A stretch of DNA of 64,000 nt from CAZNXJ01 sp964577115 (GCA_964577115.1 CAZNXJ010000006.1:124001-188000); one strand, 5' to 3'; shown: positions 8,882 to 19,100, numbered from the stretch's first letter. The notes: generated by a model not told the origin, from the letters alone. Numbers and translations: made by a program.

Positions 8882-9811
8882 ATGATCGAACTGCGGAACG
8901 TCACCAAGCTGTACGGCACCGTGATCGGCGTCAACGATGTGAACTTGACGATCGAGCCCGGTATCTATGGGCTACTGGGACCCAATGGTTCGGGCAAAAC
9001 GACGCTCTTAAACCTCATCACCGGCCAGCTCAAGCCGACGCTTGGTTCGATCCGCGTGTTTGGCCGCTCTCCGTGGAATTCCGACGAGCTGTTCTCGCGC
9101 CTGGGACTCTGCCCCGCACAGGAAATCCAGTACTCGAATGTGACGGCCCACCAGTGGATCTCGTTCCTACTGCGCGCGCACGGCTACCACGCGGCGGCTG
9201 CGGTAAAACGCACCGAAGAAGTGCTCGAACAGGTCGGCATCGCCGGCGCGATGCATCGTAAGATTGGCACGTATTCGAAGGGCATGCGGCAGCGAGCGAA
9301 GCTGGCTCAGGCCATCGCGCACGATCCTGACCTGCTGGTGCTCGACGAGCCATTCAACGGTCTGGATCCCGTCGGCCGCCATGACATGACGATGTTGCTG
9401 CGCGAGTGGACGAAGGATCGGAGTTTGATTGTTGCGAGCCACATTCTGCACGAGATCGAAGCGATCAGCACGTCGTTCCTGTTGATCCTCGGAGGGCGCC
9501 TGCTGGCGTCGGGGCTGGCCGAGGAAGTGCAGTACCTGCTGGCGGGTGTTCCGTGCGAGATTCGAATTCGGTGCGATCGCCCGCGGGAACTGGCAGGGCT
9601 GATCGTGGCCGAGGACCTGGCGGGCGCGGTGCGTTTTGAAGGCGAGCAGCGTTTGGCCATTTCGACACGCGATCCGGGCCGCCTGGCGAAGCTCGTGCCG
9701 CAGTGGTGCACCGCGCGCGGGCTGGTCGTTTACGAGATGCACACGCCGGACGACTCGCTTCAGTCGCTGTTCAACTCGTTGATTCGCCTGCATCGAGGAG
9801 AAAACCTGTGA
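8882..9811 (+). CDS. ABC transporter ATP-binding protein (second pair)
   Basis: A 309-residue ATPase subunit paralogous to the one at 6844-7839. Walker A GPNGSGKT is at 33-40, signature YSKGMRQ at 131-137 and Walker B LLVLDEPFNGLDP at 151-163. A good AAGGAG ribosome site (8864-8869) precedes the ATG. The stop codon overlaps the GTG start of the next permease gene (GTGA at 9808-9811), so the two products are almost certainly made together. The conserved PFNGLDP wording and the MRQ signature place it in the ABC-2 exporter group; the cargo is unknown. Confidence 0.9.
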   Translation: MIELRNVTKLYGTVIGVNDVNLTIEPGIYGLLGPNGSGKTTLLNLITGQLKPTLGSIRVFGRSPWNSDELFSRLGLCPAQEIQYSNVTAHQWISFLLRAHGYHAAAAVKRTEEVLEQVGIAGAMHRKIGTYSKGMRQRAKLAQAIAHDPDLLVLDEPFNGLDPVGRHDMTMLLREWTKDRSLIVASHILHEIEAISTSFLLILGGRLLASGLAEEVQYLLAGVPCEIRIRCDRPRELAGLIVAEDLAGAVRFEGEQRLAISTRDPGRLAKLVPQWCTARGLVVYEMHTPDDSLQSLFNSLIRLHRGENL

Positions 9812-10680
9812 GCCTGTTTGGCAGCGTGCCGGCGGTGTTCATGTTCGAGTTGCGGCGCGCGGTTCGGCCGGCGACGATCTTTCTGTGGTTTACGCTGGCC
9901 ATGTTCCCGGCCGGCCTGGTCACGCTGCTGCGCTACGCTGCGCGCACCGATCCGGAAGCCGCGGATCCGCGGATCTGGACGGTCGTCTTGTACGGGCTCA
10001 TTCCCGAGGTGATGTGTATTGGCGGTCTCTTGTTCTGGATGTCGCCGTCGGTGAATGCGGAACTGGAAAACCGCACGTGGATTTATATGGCGGTGCGGCC
10101 CGGCGGCCGCCGCGCGGTGCTGCTGGGCAAATACCTAACCGCGCTTGTCTGGACCATCAGTGCCGGCTGGGTGGCGCTGTCGATCTCGCTGCCGATTGCT
10201 CATTTCGCGTTTGAGAATCGCGTCCACGAGGCAATGCGCAGCACGGCTCCGCCCGTGATGGACACGTCCGAAATGCCGTCGGACGTGCTCCAAGAAGGGC
10301 AGGTGTGGCGTTCCTACGGCGTGCTGGCGACACTCGTGGTGCTCTCGTCGATCGGCCGCGGCGCGGTCTTCTCGCTGATTGCCGTCATTATTCCGCAGCG
10401 CGCCATGGCGATCTGTTTCGCGTACGCGGTGGTGTTCGAGTTCGTTGTGGGGATGATCCCCGCGCTGATCAATCAGTTCACGATCCAGCTGCGGCTGCGC
10501 AGCCTGCTGATCCACTGGATGAACTGGAGCCATCAGCTGCCGCCGGGCGTCGAAATGTTGTTCGACCCTTCGCCGGCGCTCCAGCACGTGCTGCTGCTCT
10601 TAGGGCTGAGCGGCCTGCTATTGCTGGCTGCCGTCGTGACGCTCGAGCAGCGTCAGTTCCCGACGTCGGATGAAGGCTAG
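9808..10680 (+). CDS. ABC-2 type transporter permease (second pair)
   Basis: A 290-residue membrane protein with roughly six hydrophobic segments, including ATIFLWFTLAMFPAGLVTLL near the N-terminus, VVLYGLIPEVMCIGGLLFW, and a C-terminal HVLLLLGLSGLLLLAAVVTL. The segment ENRTWIYMAVRPGGRRAVLLGK corresponds to the family's coupling region (here described, not a diagnostic motif). The GTG start at 9808 has GAGGAG at 9795-9800 and overlaps the preceding stop by four bases. It is the last gene of the four-gene export block; no terminator is seen directly after it, and the next canonical terminator on this strand is more than 600 bp away. Confidence 0.85.
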   Translation: MSLFGSVPAVFMFELRRAVRPATIFLWFTLAMFPAGLVTLLRYAARTDPEAADPRIWTVVLYGLIPEVMCIGGLLFWMSPSVNAELENRTWIYMAVRPGGRRAVLLGKYLTALVWTISAGWVALSISLPIAHFAFENRVHEAMRSTAPPVMDTSEMPSDVLQEGQVWRSYGVLATLVVLSSIGRGAVFSLIAVIIPQRAMAICFAYAVVFEFVVGMIPALINQFTIQLRLRSLLIHWMNWSHQLPPGVEMLFDPSPALQHVLLLLGLSGLLLLAAVVTLEQRQFPTSDEG

Positions 10681-11631
10681 GGGCGCGGGAGCGACTCGTT
10701 CGTGTGCCTGAGTACATCCTGGACCCCTTGGCCGATGGGGCCTACGCGCCGTGCGTACGTATCGATCGCGCTTTCGCCGTTCGATCGAACCCCCCAGGCG
10801 CTTTGCCTACTGGTCCCACCGATCGACCTCCCACGAAACACTTGGCGTAAATCAAGAGAATCGCTTCCGCCTCCACCCGCTGTATTTGCTGCTCCTGAAC
10901 CCTGCACATCTCCTCTTGAACCCGCACTCTCTCTTCCGCCGGCGATCCGCAGAAGTTTGCTCGTTTGCTCGCGTTTGCTCGACCAACAAGAAAACGCTAT
11001 TGACCCTTTCCCAGTAATGTCCTATCCTCCCGCCTCGTCAACGGGACGTCGGTTAGCGAATCCCAGCGCCGCGGCCACAGGTCGCGGTGATTCGTCACCC
11101 GGCAACTCGGCGGACCTAAGAGCGAGTCTGCATCTGGAGTGCGTGCCACCCGCGCATCTCTGCGGACCACTGGGCTTCGCTTCGGCACGGACGCGGAAGC
11201 GCCCCCGGCATCTTTGGTTCGACCACCCGTCGGCGAGGTAGATTCCAAAACAGGATGTTGCGGTTACTACCGTCCAATCGCTCCCGGAGCTTAGCGGAGT
11301 CCTTTGCCCCCCTGGGACACCGTCGAATCCGGGGGCTTTTTTTATTTCTTGCGAGCGTCCGCGCCGGGCGTACGCGCGCAGTCCGTGGAGTCCTGTAATC
11401 CGTGAGATGGGAGACGCCGGCAGCGTACGCGTGCACGACGCAATGGCGCTACTGATGCGCCCAGGCAGAGCGGGCAAAGGGCTGCATCTCCGGGAAGGAA
11501 AGGTGCCGGAGTTGCTTGCGGTTTGACGCGTGGTTCAGCGCACCGCGCAGTAAAGTCGCGAAGGAAAGAAGACGCGGCTCGACCGGTTCAAGCAAGATCC
11601 TGGGTGGCGGTGTGCGACGAGAACGTGAAGC
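10681..11631. other. 951-bp gap between convergent genes
   Basis: No convincing gene. Open frames here lack ribosome sites, start contexts and recognisable motifs. The stretch holds a minus-strand copy of GTGCAGGGTTCAGG (10894-10907), three TTTGCTCG repeats near 10959-10986, a canonical plus-strand terminator at 11306-11343, and an imperfect hairpin (GCATCTCCGG pairing with CCGGAGTTGC, about 11484-11514). The terminator without an upstream gene leaves room for an untranslated transcript. Confidence 0.6.
11306..11343 (+). terminator. intrinsic terminator without an adjacent upstream gene
   Basis: GCCCCC (11306-11311) pairs with GGGGGC (11331-11336), extended inside by GGA/TCC across a small bulge, and seven T residues follow (11337-11343). 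The nearest upstream plus-strand gene ends at 10680, so this may end a long 3' untranslated region or a small RNA. Confidence 0.75.
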
Positions 11632-13176
11632 TCATCGTCCGATTGCTGCCTTGATCGGTGGCCGGGCCGTCTTGAGCTGTTTGCGAAGCCGCTCGACGAG
11701 CGTCGACGCCGCATCATCGGGCGCGGCCTCGGTCATGACGATGCTGACCGTGAAGCGCAGCAGCCCGTTCCTGCCGGGTAGCTTGCATTTCTCGATGGCC
11801 ACACGCAGCCGTTCCGCGACTTCTCGCGCTTCACATAGTCTTGTTGCCGGCAGTAATAGGGCGAACTGCGAAGGACCCAGGCGAGCGATCTGGTCCATGT
11901 CACGAGTCGCCCCGCGCAGGAATTGCGAGGTTGCTCGCAACATCGTGCTGCCCGCCAGGGAGTCGTGGGCGGCGGCGAGCTCATCGAACTGATCCAGCTC
12001 CATGAGCAGCACCGACAAGTTGCCACCATGACGGCGCTGTTCTGCCAACCGCCGCTCGAGCTCGTCCAGAAAAGCGGGCTCCGTGGCGAGTCCGGTCAGG
12101 GGATCGAGATGCGATGCGCCAATGGCAGGCCCCTCCGGGGTCAGGGGCAAAGGGCGCACTTGCTGCCCGTCATGCCAGTACACACGGTCGCGCCCGGTAC
12201 TTTTGCCCCGATAAAGTGCTTCGTCCGCTCGCTTGACGAGAGACGCTGCGTTTTCGCCCGCTTGAAAGCCGGCAATTCCCGCCGAGACCGTGACACACAG
12301 CGGCTCGCCGTTCCATCGAATCGACATGTCGCTGATCGCGCGCCGCAGTCGTTCGGCCGCCTCAAGTCTCTCCCGCTCCACAGCGTCCGGGAAGAGGATC
12401 GCGAACTCTTCGCCGCCGTAACGGCACACCAGAGCCTCGGGGCCGGCCGTTTGCTGAAGAGTCCGTGCAACCGTCCGGAGGACCTCATCGCCGGCATGGT
12501 GGCCATGGCGGTCGTTGAACGCTTTGAAATTGTCCACGTCCAACAGAACGAGGCACGCCGGACGGCCTGCGGTGTGGTAGGCTCGTTCCGCCATCTCGAG
12601 TTGCTCGTCGAAGGCGCGGCGATTGGCCAATCCGGTCAGCGAGTCGGTGCGCGCCTCGGTGATCTGTGCTTGAAGCTGCTGCGCCTGGCGTTCGAGTTTG
12701 CTTTCGGCCGTCTCGAGACGGCGCTGGAGCTGAGCGTTTGCCTCGAGCAGCTTGGTGACGGCCGCCACGACGTGATTCGTCTCGCGACTCCCTTCTCCCA
12801 ACTCGGAGTTAATCGCCTGGACCCGCGTAGTGTGCTCGTCCACGTCCTCGGCCATGTGCTGCGCGAGCACCTGAAGCTGCGCGATAGCGTCTTTCGTCCG
12901 TGCGGCGTCGCGGCGCAGGGCCTCCAGGTCCACGTCGTCGTCGGTGGACGACGGAGACGTCCGGATCTCCTGGTGCGGCGGCTCGGCATCCAGCGATTTC
13001 CGCTGTAGTTCGGCTTGCGCTTGAGCGAGTTGCTCACTTAGGTGAGCGACTTTCGCGCGGGTTGTTGCCAGTTCGCTCTCCTCAGTGGCGCGGCGTCCCC
13101 GGCCGAGCCACCAGGCCACACAGAACCCAGCTCCAGCGGCGGTGCCCAGAATCAAGAGGTCGACGAGGATCCGCAC
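11632..13176 (-). CDS. membrane-anchored diguanylate cyclase with two GGDEF domains
   Basis: A 514-residue protein. Residues 1-26 form one membrane segment, 30-170 are rich in coiled-coil heptads, 176-330 are a full GGDEF domain with DSLTGLANRRAFD and RYGGEEFAIL (GGEEF at 254-258), and 357-505 are a second GGDEF-like domain. The first should make cyclic di-GMP from two GTP. There is no RxxD product-inhibition site ahead of GGEEF. In the second copy the signature reads LGPSQF (433-438), so it is probably inactive and regulatory, although it keeps DPLTGLATEPAFLDELERR and a LMELDQF segment. The start is a GTG with AAGGTG upstream. Signal input is likely through the coiled coil. Confidence 0.88.
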   Translation of the reverse strand: MRILVDLLILGTAAGAGFCVAWWLGRGRRATEESELATTRAKVAHLSEQLAQAQAELQRKSLDAEPPHQEIRTSPSSTDDDVDLEALRRDAARTKDAIAQLQVLAQHMAEDVDEHTTRVQAINSELGEGSRETNHVVAAVTKLLEANAQLQRRLETAESKLERQAQQLQAQITEARTDSLTGLANRRAFDEQLEMAERAYHTAGRPACLVLLDVDNFKAFNDRHGHHAGDEVLRTVARTLQQTAGPEALVCRYGGEEFAILFPDAVERERLEAAERLRRAISDMSIRWNGEPLCVTVSAGIAGFQAGENAASLVKRADEALYRGKSTGRDRVYWHDGQQVRPLPLTPEGPAIGASHLDPLTGLATEPAFLDELERRLAEQRRHGGNLSVLLMELDQFDELAAAHDSLAGSTMLRATSQFLRGATRDMDQIARLGPSQFALLLPATRLCEAREVAERLRVAIEKCKLPGRNGLLRFTVSIVMTEAAPDDAASTLVERLRKQLKTARPPIKAAIGR

Positions 13177-13265
13177 GAGAGTTCACCTTGTCTTACAAGC
13201 GTCGCGGAGCCCGTCTTCGCCGTTAACCCGCCGTGGAGCCATAGCGCTCCGGCCACCGGCCTCGG

Positions 13266-14645
13266 CTACTCGGTTGACGAGTACGCGAGATCGCCAGGAT
13301 GTGCTGCTCCCGTCGAGCTCTCTGCGGCCGGGCTGCGGATGGGTTCGGGCCGCACGCCGAGCATCCGAGCAAGGACGAACGATAGGACGGCCGCGAGGAA
13401 GCTCAGCAGAGCTCCCATCTTCACCGCGTCCTGCGTTGGTCCGGGGACCGGATAAGCGGCCGTCGCAACGAATAGCGCGACGGTGAAGCCGATCGCGGCC
13501 ACCATCCCGAGGCTGACGATGTGCCGGTAGGACATGCCTTCCGGAATCTCGAGCCGCAGAACTCGTTCGGCGAACCACGTCAGCGCGGTGATCCCCACCG
13601 GTTTGCCGATCAGCAGGCCCGCCAGAACCAGATAGGTGCCCGTTCCGATGCTGCTTAGCACCACGCCGGCATTCACCAGGCCGAAGAGCCCGAGGATAAT
13701 TTGTACGGGATTCTTCCACCAATGCTCGAATGCGTTGAGGGTATCGAGTCGATTGAGCTCTTCGCGCGCGAAAATGCCGAGATCCGTATGCGCGTGCGGC
13801 ATGCAGGGGATGATGGGTACCAGCCCCAGCGCCGGGTGGATATTCGCCATGTAGAACGAGAACCAGCTGAGCGTTCCCGGGATGAGCAGGTAGTACCAGA
13901 AATTGTACACCTTCCAGCGCTGCATGAGAAATCCGATGGCCATAGCCCCGACGGTTAATCCCAGCCAGGGCAGGGCGATGGGAGCCGTCGGATAGAAGAT
14001 GGCCAGAATAATCAGACCCGCGGCATCATCCGCGATCGCCAGCAGCAGAAGGAATGCGATGGCCGGATGGCCGGGACCGAAGATCAGCCGAGCGACGAGG
14101 TAGCTGAACGCAATATCGGTCGCACAGGGGATGGCCCAGCCGCGTCCCAGATCGCCAGATTGCCCAAACATTCCCGACTGGCCGCTCAGACCGGCGCCCA
14201 ACAAATAAATCAGTGCGGGGCCGAGCACCCCGCCGGCAGTAGCCAGCAGGGGCGTCGCCGCTTTCCGCACATTGGACAGCGCGCCGCCCGGCAGGAGGGA
14301 TTCCCAAACTTCCTTCGCTGCGATTGCGAAGAATAAGGCCATCAGTATGTCGTTCACCAGAAACTGGACCGTGGTGACGCTATGCCCGTGGCCCTCGCCA
14401 TGATCGCTCGCGGCACCACCTTCCGTTTCGTGCTCCGCATCCGGGACCGCGACCGACCCATGCTCGTCGTGCTCCGCGTGCTCCTCCTGCCAGATGGACT
14501 GGATGTCGAACGACACGAATCGCTGGTACGAGTGGTCGTCGAAATTGGCCCACAGGAGGGCTGCTAGCGCCCCGAACACGAGAAACAACGAGTTCTCGAA
14601 GAGGAACGCAACCACCGGTGATCGTGTGGTCGATGTGTGCGACAT
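13266..14645 (-). CDS. nhaA: Na+/H+ antiporter NhaA with a His/Glu-rich loop
   Basis: A 459-residue antiporter that exchanges sodium for protons across the inner membrane and protects against salt and alkali. The paired transport aspartates are in LAIADDAAG (206-207), the other conserved Asp is in ATDIAF (177), and LLIGKPVGIT and SLGMVAAIGFTVALFVATAA match the lysine helix and last helices of NhaA. Between the first and second membrane segments there is a 38-residue loop (about 52-89) rich in His, Glu and Asp that E. coli NhaA lacks. The ATG at 14645 follows AGGA; upstream in-frame sequence is not NhaA-like. Confidence 0.92.
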   Translation of the reverse strand: MSHTSTTRSPVVAFLFENSLFLVFGALAALLWANFDDHSYQRFVSFDIQSIWQEEHAEHDEHGSVAVPDAEHETEGGAASDHGEGHGHSVTTVQFLVNDILMALFFAIAAKEVWESLLPGGALSNVRKAATPLLATAGGVLGPALIYLLGAGLSGQSGMFGQSGDLGRGWAIPCATDIAFSYLVARLIFGPGHPAIAFLLLLAIADDAAGLIILAIFYPTAPIALPWLGLTVGAMAIGFLMQRWKVYNFWYYLLIPGTLSWFSFYMANIHPALGLVPIIPCMPHAHTDLGIFAREELNRLDTLNAFEHWWKNPVQIILGLFGLVNAGVVLSSIGTGTYLVLAGLLIGKPVGITALTWFAERVLRLEIPEGMSYRHIVSLGMVAAIGFTVALFVATAAYPVPGPTQDAVKMGALLSFLAAVLSFVLARMLGVRPEPIRSPAAESSTGAAHPGDLAYSSTE

Positions 14646-14913
14646 ATGTGATCCTGCGTGCGCTCGAGGCGGAGTGAACGGAAGTTGCAGCAGTTCTCCG
14701 AAGCTACCGGTGAGGCGCGGCGGTGAAAAGTGCCCTCTCGAACATAGGGTTGAACAAAGAAAACGCCAAAAAAACCGCCTGAAGCACCCCACCCGTCGCG
14801 GTCGCTGGCGATCGGAAATACCATTTATGACGCTTCTGCGAAAGAGCGTCTTCCGCGGGACGGCCATTTATTGCTTTGCACCAACGCTGACCCCCCGAAG
14901 GAGAAGTGTCACT

Positions 14914-15579
14914 GTGAAGATCGGTGTAATGGGAACTGGCAACGTCGGCGCAACGCTTGGCCGCCGTTGGATGGAGCGGGGGCATGATGTCGTCTTTGGC
15001 ACGCGCGACCCGGGCCATGCGAAGCTCGACACGCTGCGCGCGTCGCTCGCACGTCCGCTCGTCGCACTTCCCTGGCGCGACGCGGCGGCCCAGTCCGAGA
15101 TCATTCTGCTCGCCGTACCCTGGTCGTGCGTTCCGGAGTTCGTCGCCGACACGGGAGAGCATCTGGCGGGCCGAGTGCTGATCGACTGCATCAATCCGCT
15201 GAACGACACGTTTGACGGACTGACGCTTGGCTTCACGACGTCCGCCAGCGAAGAGATCGCTCGCCTCGCCCCCAAGACCCGCGTGGTCAAAGCATTCAAC
15301 ACTGTGAGCGCTGCGACGATGGCGGACCCGCACTATGGCGATGCTCGGGCGACCGCGTTCTACTGCGGGGATGACCCGGTGGCGAAGCAAACGGTTCATC
15401 AGCTGTCGGAGGAGCTGGAATTTGAGCCGGTCGACGCGGGCCCGCTATCGAATGCCCGGTTGCTCGAGCCGCTCGCGATGCTCTATATCCACCTCGCCGT
15501 GAATGGCTGGGGATCCAACTGTGCGTTCCACATCATGAAACGCTCGCCTCCCACGGCACGAGCGACTCCAAACGACTAG
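14914..15579 (+). CDS. NADP-binding F420-reductase-like oxidoreductase
   Basis: A 221-residue protein with an N-terminal Rossmann fold: KIGVMGTGNVGATLGRRW has the GxGxxG motif at residues 7-12, and GTRDPGH follows the second strand, as in NADPH-binding proteins of the F420-dependent NADP reductase family. LLAVPWSCVPE, LIDCINPL and VVKAFNTVSAATM are further family segments. Such enzymes transfer hydride between NADPH and a deazaflavin or another acceptor; no F420 pathway gene is present in this window, so the partner is unknown. The GTG start at 14914 has GAAGGAG seven to ten bases upstream. It is divergent from nhaA and 68 bp ahead of a thioesterase. Confidence 0.78.
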   Translation: MKIGVMGTGNVGATLGRRWMERGHDVVFGTRDPGHAKLDTLRASLARPLVALPWRDAAAQSEIILLAVPWSCVPEFVADTGEHLAGRVLIDCINPLNDTFDGLTLGFTTSASEEIARLAPKTRVVKAFNTVSAATMADPHYGDARATAFYCGDDPVAKQTVHQLSEELEFEPVDAGPLSNARLLEPLAMLYIHLAVNGWGSNCAFHIMKRSPPTARATPND

Positions 15580-15647
15580 GCTCATGTCGCCGGTCCCGCA
15601 CACCACCCACCTCAGCCCATTCGTACTTCAGTGCACAGGACGTCAGT

Positions 15648-16106
15648 ATGGAATTGCATCCGCAATTAGCGGCCGCGGGTTACAAGTCCGCGATCAGGCT
15701 CCCTGTTCTCTGGGGCGACCAGGATGCATTCGGACACGTGAACAATACGGTACCGATCCGCTGGTTCGAGTCGGCGCGGATTGCGTATCTCGAACACTCC
15801 GGCATGGACAAGCTGCTCGACGACATGCAGCTCGGGCCCATTCTCGCCTCCATCCACTGCGATTATCGCCGCCAGCTCCGCTACCCCGACACGGTGTCCA
15901 TCGGTGCTCGCATTACGCGGATCGGCCGCAGCAGCCTGACGATGGTGCACGCGGTGTACAGCGATGCGTGGGGCGATCAGGTCGCGGTAGAGGGCGAGTC
16001 GGTGGTCGTGGTATTCGACTACCGAGCCAACCAGCCACGCCGCATTCCCGACGAAATGCGGGCGCTCATCAACCGTTGGGAGGCACCCAACGGCCCGAGT
16101 TCCTGA
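15648..16106 (+). CDS. acyl-CoA thioesterase, 4HBT/YbgC-like hot-dog fold
   Basis: A 152-residue hot-dog fold thioesterase that hydrolyses acyl-CoA thioesters. The diagnostic motif WGDQDAFGHVNN (22-33) carries the catalytic aspartate and is followed by YRWFE-type residues (PIRWFESARIAYLE) and a SIHCDYRRQLRYPD segment. Length is normal for the family. An AGGA stands eight bases before the ATG. The chain length it prefers cannot be told. The next gene is convergent; a short CCCGC/GCGGG hairpin at 16139-16159 lies in the 59-bp gap and may end both transcripts. Confidence 0.87.
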   Translation: MELHPQLAAAGYKSAIRLPVLWGDQDAFGHVNNTVPIRWFESARIAYLEHSGMDKLLDDMQLGPILASIHCDYRRQLRYPDTVSIGARITRIGRSSLTMVHAVYSDAWGDQVAVEGESVVVVFDYRANQPRRIPDEMRALINRWEAPNGPSS

Positions 16107-16165
16107 AGTGCCGTGGTCGGCTTGCCTGGAACGACTCTCCCGCTCAAATAAGACGCGGGCGAGCG

Positions 16166-19100
16166 CTATTCGGGTTCGATGAGCCCCGGACGCGTGCCGA
16201 CGTCCAGCGGCGGCGGGCCGGCAGGCTCGCTGGGTTCCGCCGCACGCACCGAGTCGAGATACGCGAGAAGATCGGCCATCTCCGGGATGCTAATCTTTTG
16301 TTCGAGGCCCTCAGGCATTAGCGACTTGCCGGTGCTGGACATCGTTTCGATTTCCGAACGCAGCAGCGTTTCGCTTCGCCCTTCCTCACGCAGCAATGTC
16401 ACGCTCGTCTCGCTCTGTGCGGAAATCAACCCATTGAACGTCCTGCCGTTCACATCCTGGATGACGTACTGGAGATAGTTCGGCAGCACGTATTGGCTGG
16501 GGTCGAGCACATGCGTGAGCAGCGCTTCGGGTTCGCCGGAGGCGATCGAGGTGAGATCAGGACCGACGGAGTAGCCGATATCGCCGATCTTGTGACACGC
16601 CGCGCAGTCACGACGAAAGACGGCCAATCCCCGCTGCACATCGCCCTGGAGTTCGAGGGCGGCTCGGTACTGCGCGACGACTTCGCTGCGCGATGTGTTG
16701 CTCGACGCGCCGAAGATTTGCTCAGCGAGCGTCCGAATATCATCGCGGCGATGCTGTGTTAGCCGAGCGCGCTGGCTCGCGTCGAGCGATATGAGCGTGA
16801 TCTCGCCGGCGGCGGCACGCTCGAGCAGGGGCAGGGTGCGATCCTCGCGAGCGAGCAGCACGGCGAGCGTTTGTTTCTGGACTTCCGGTGGAAACGAACG
16901 CAGTCCGTCCAGCAGAATCTGGGCGACGTGTGCGTCCGGGTAATCCGCAAGCACGCGCACGGCGGCAATCTGCACGGGCTCGGGATGCTGAGCCTCCAGT
17001 GCGGCGACGAGGGTCTCCTGGCTGGTGTCGAGCGGCATACAGCCGAGCAGTTGCAGCGCGGCGCTGCGCGCAGCCGGCGCGAGGTGCTCGTCGAGCGCTT
17101 GTTGCTGCGCGTTTTCAATCAGGCCAGCGAGGAACGGCCGGGCGGCCGAGCCTAGAGAGTCGCCCGTGGGCAACCGGTCGCCGTGCCGCTTCAGGCCCGC
17201 GCCGAGCGATTCGACCAGCTGCGGTGCCGCAGCGGGCGGCGCACGTTGGGCGAGCGCTTCGAGCACACGCACGACCTGCTTAGGCTCGCCGCGCGAGCCA
17301 ACGATCAGGACGAGTTGCCGCAGGAAATCGATACCCGCACCGCTGGCTGCGAAAGCCGAGTCATTCAACAGTTCGTCCAGCACTCGATCGGATGTCGTGG
17401 CGACGCTGCTCAACAGCGCGGCGCGCATCCACGCATCGTCGCCCGATTCGCGAATCAAGCGTGCAATCGCCTGCACGCATTCAGCCGCTGCGGATTCGCC
17501 CAACGTGAAGGCGAGCTGGAAACGGACCTCGAGATGGTCGTCCGCAACGAGGCTTGTGACGCGCTGCCGGACTTCCGGTGAACGGTCCAAGCGATCTTCC
17601 GAGAGCCGGAGTGCGTGGATGCGCACGTACGGGTTTTCGTCCGCGAGCCCTTGCAGACAATCTTCGTCCGCGAGTGCTCCCAGTCCCTCCAGTGACCACA
17701 ATGCGAGCAGGCGCGCCTGGGGCACTTTACTCGCGCGCAACAGCTGCCGCAGCAGCTCGACCGCCGACTTATCCTGGCGTTCGAAAATGAGCCGATGTGC
17801 CGTATCGCGCCACCAGCCGTGCGGACTTTCGAATGCCTCTACCAGTTCGGCCGTTGTGGCTTTGCTGAGCTGCGGCGGTCCTGGGTACTGAAAGCTAGGA
17901 GGCGCAAGACGGTAGATGCGCCCGAAATCGCGCCCGCTACGCAGATCGAGATGTTTAACGACGTCGAGCGGTATATGAATGGCTTCGATGATCTCGCGGC
18001 TCATGTCGAGCACGTACAGGGTGCCATCCGGCGCGTTGATGAAGTTGACCGGGCGGAACCAATTGTCCGGCGAGCGCACGAATTCGGTGTTCTCCTCACC
18101 GCGGCGCGAGTTGAATGTGAGTCCATTGGGTACCAGCTCGCGGCGATGGATTAGATTGTTCTGCGCATCGCCAACGAAGACGCTGCCGTAGTACTTTTCA
18201 GGGTATGCGCCGCCACGATACACCGTGACGCCCGCAGCCGCGTCGACCACATGATGGCTAACTCCCGCACCTTCCGCGGCCCGTGTCGTGTGCAGCAGGC
18301 GGCGCCCCGAACGGATCATGCGCCAGCGTTCGATGGGGCTGATGCGAAACACCGGCACGGGAGGCGGAGCGGCGTTGTAAATGGCGTACGGCACCGGCAG
18401 GTAGGGATTCCGCGCCAGGTAATGTTGCGGCAGGACTTCGTGAAGTAGCGGTTGGGATTCGCTGCAAAGAAAACGATGACCCCAGTCATCAAAGGTGTTG
18501 CCGAACTGGATCGTGCCGGTGATCGCTTCGAACTTCAGCGTTTCCGGATGAAAGCGAAAGTCGCGTCCGTTGACCGAAATCGGCTCGGAGTTCGGATCAT
18601 CGGCTCGGCGAATCGATCCTCCATTACCGGCCGTGGAACCGTAGATGTAGTGGTCGAAGCCGAACTGGAGGTTGTTGACCATCGCCTGCTGGTTTTCCGT
18701 GCCGAAGCCCGTGAACACCTTTCGCCGCACGTCCGCCTGGCCATCACCATCCGTATCCTTGAAGTACCAGATGTTCGGAGGCGCGGCGACAAACACGCCG
18801 CCTTTCCACGGCACGACGCCGGCGGGCCACAGCAGTTTGTCGGCGAACACCGTCGAGCTGTCAAAGATGCCGTCGCCGTCGGTGTCGCGAAGCAAACGCA
18901 CGGTGCCGAGCGGATCGCGGCCTTCCTTCGGCTTGTAGGGGTAATCGCGCAGCTCGCAAACGTACAGGTTGCCGTCTTCATCGAATGTCGCGGCGACCGG
19001 GTCATAGACCTGCGGCTCGCGCGCGAGTAGCTGCATTTCAAACCTGTCGACCGTTTCGAACGTACGCAGGACCTCCTCGATCGGCTTCGGGGGAACTGGT

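Noticed and set aside
10959..10986. Three close TTTGCTCG words as a possible iteron or array
   Set aside because: Only three copies with uneven spacing and no AT-rich unwinding region or replication gene nearby; likely a short slippage tract.
11321..11330. Minus-strand GGATTCGACG, identical to the conserved 5' signature of tmRNA
   Set aside because: It lies in the loop and stem of a plus-strand terminator. There is no GGGG-type acceptor start before it, no short tag frame ending in Leu-Ala-Ala-stop after it, and no matching T-arm about 350 bases away.
11484..11514. Short hairpin with a GGAAGGAAA loop that recalls the SRP RNA apical loop
   Set aside because: The conserved SRP loop wording (GGAAGC and GCAGCC partners) is missing and the flanks do not extend the helix.
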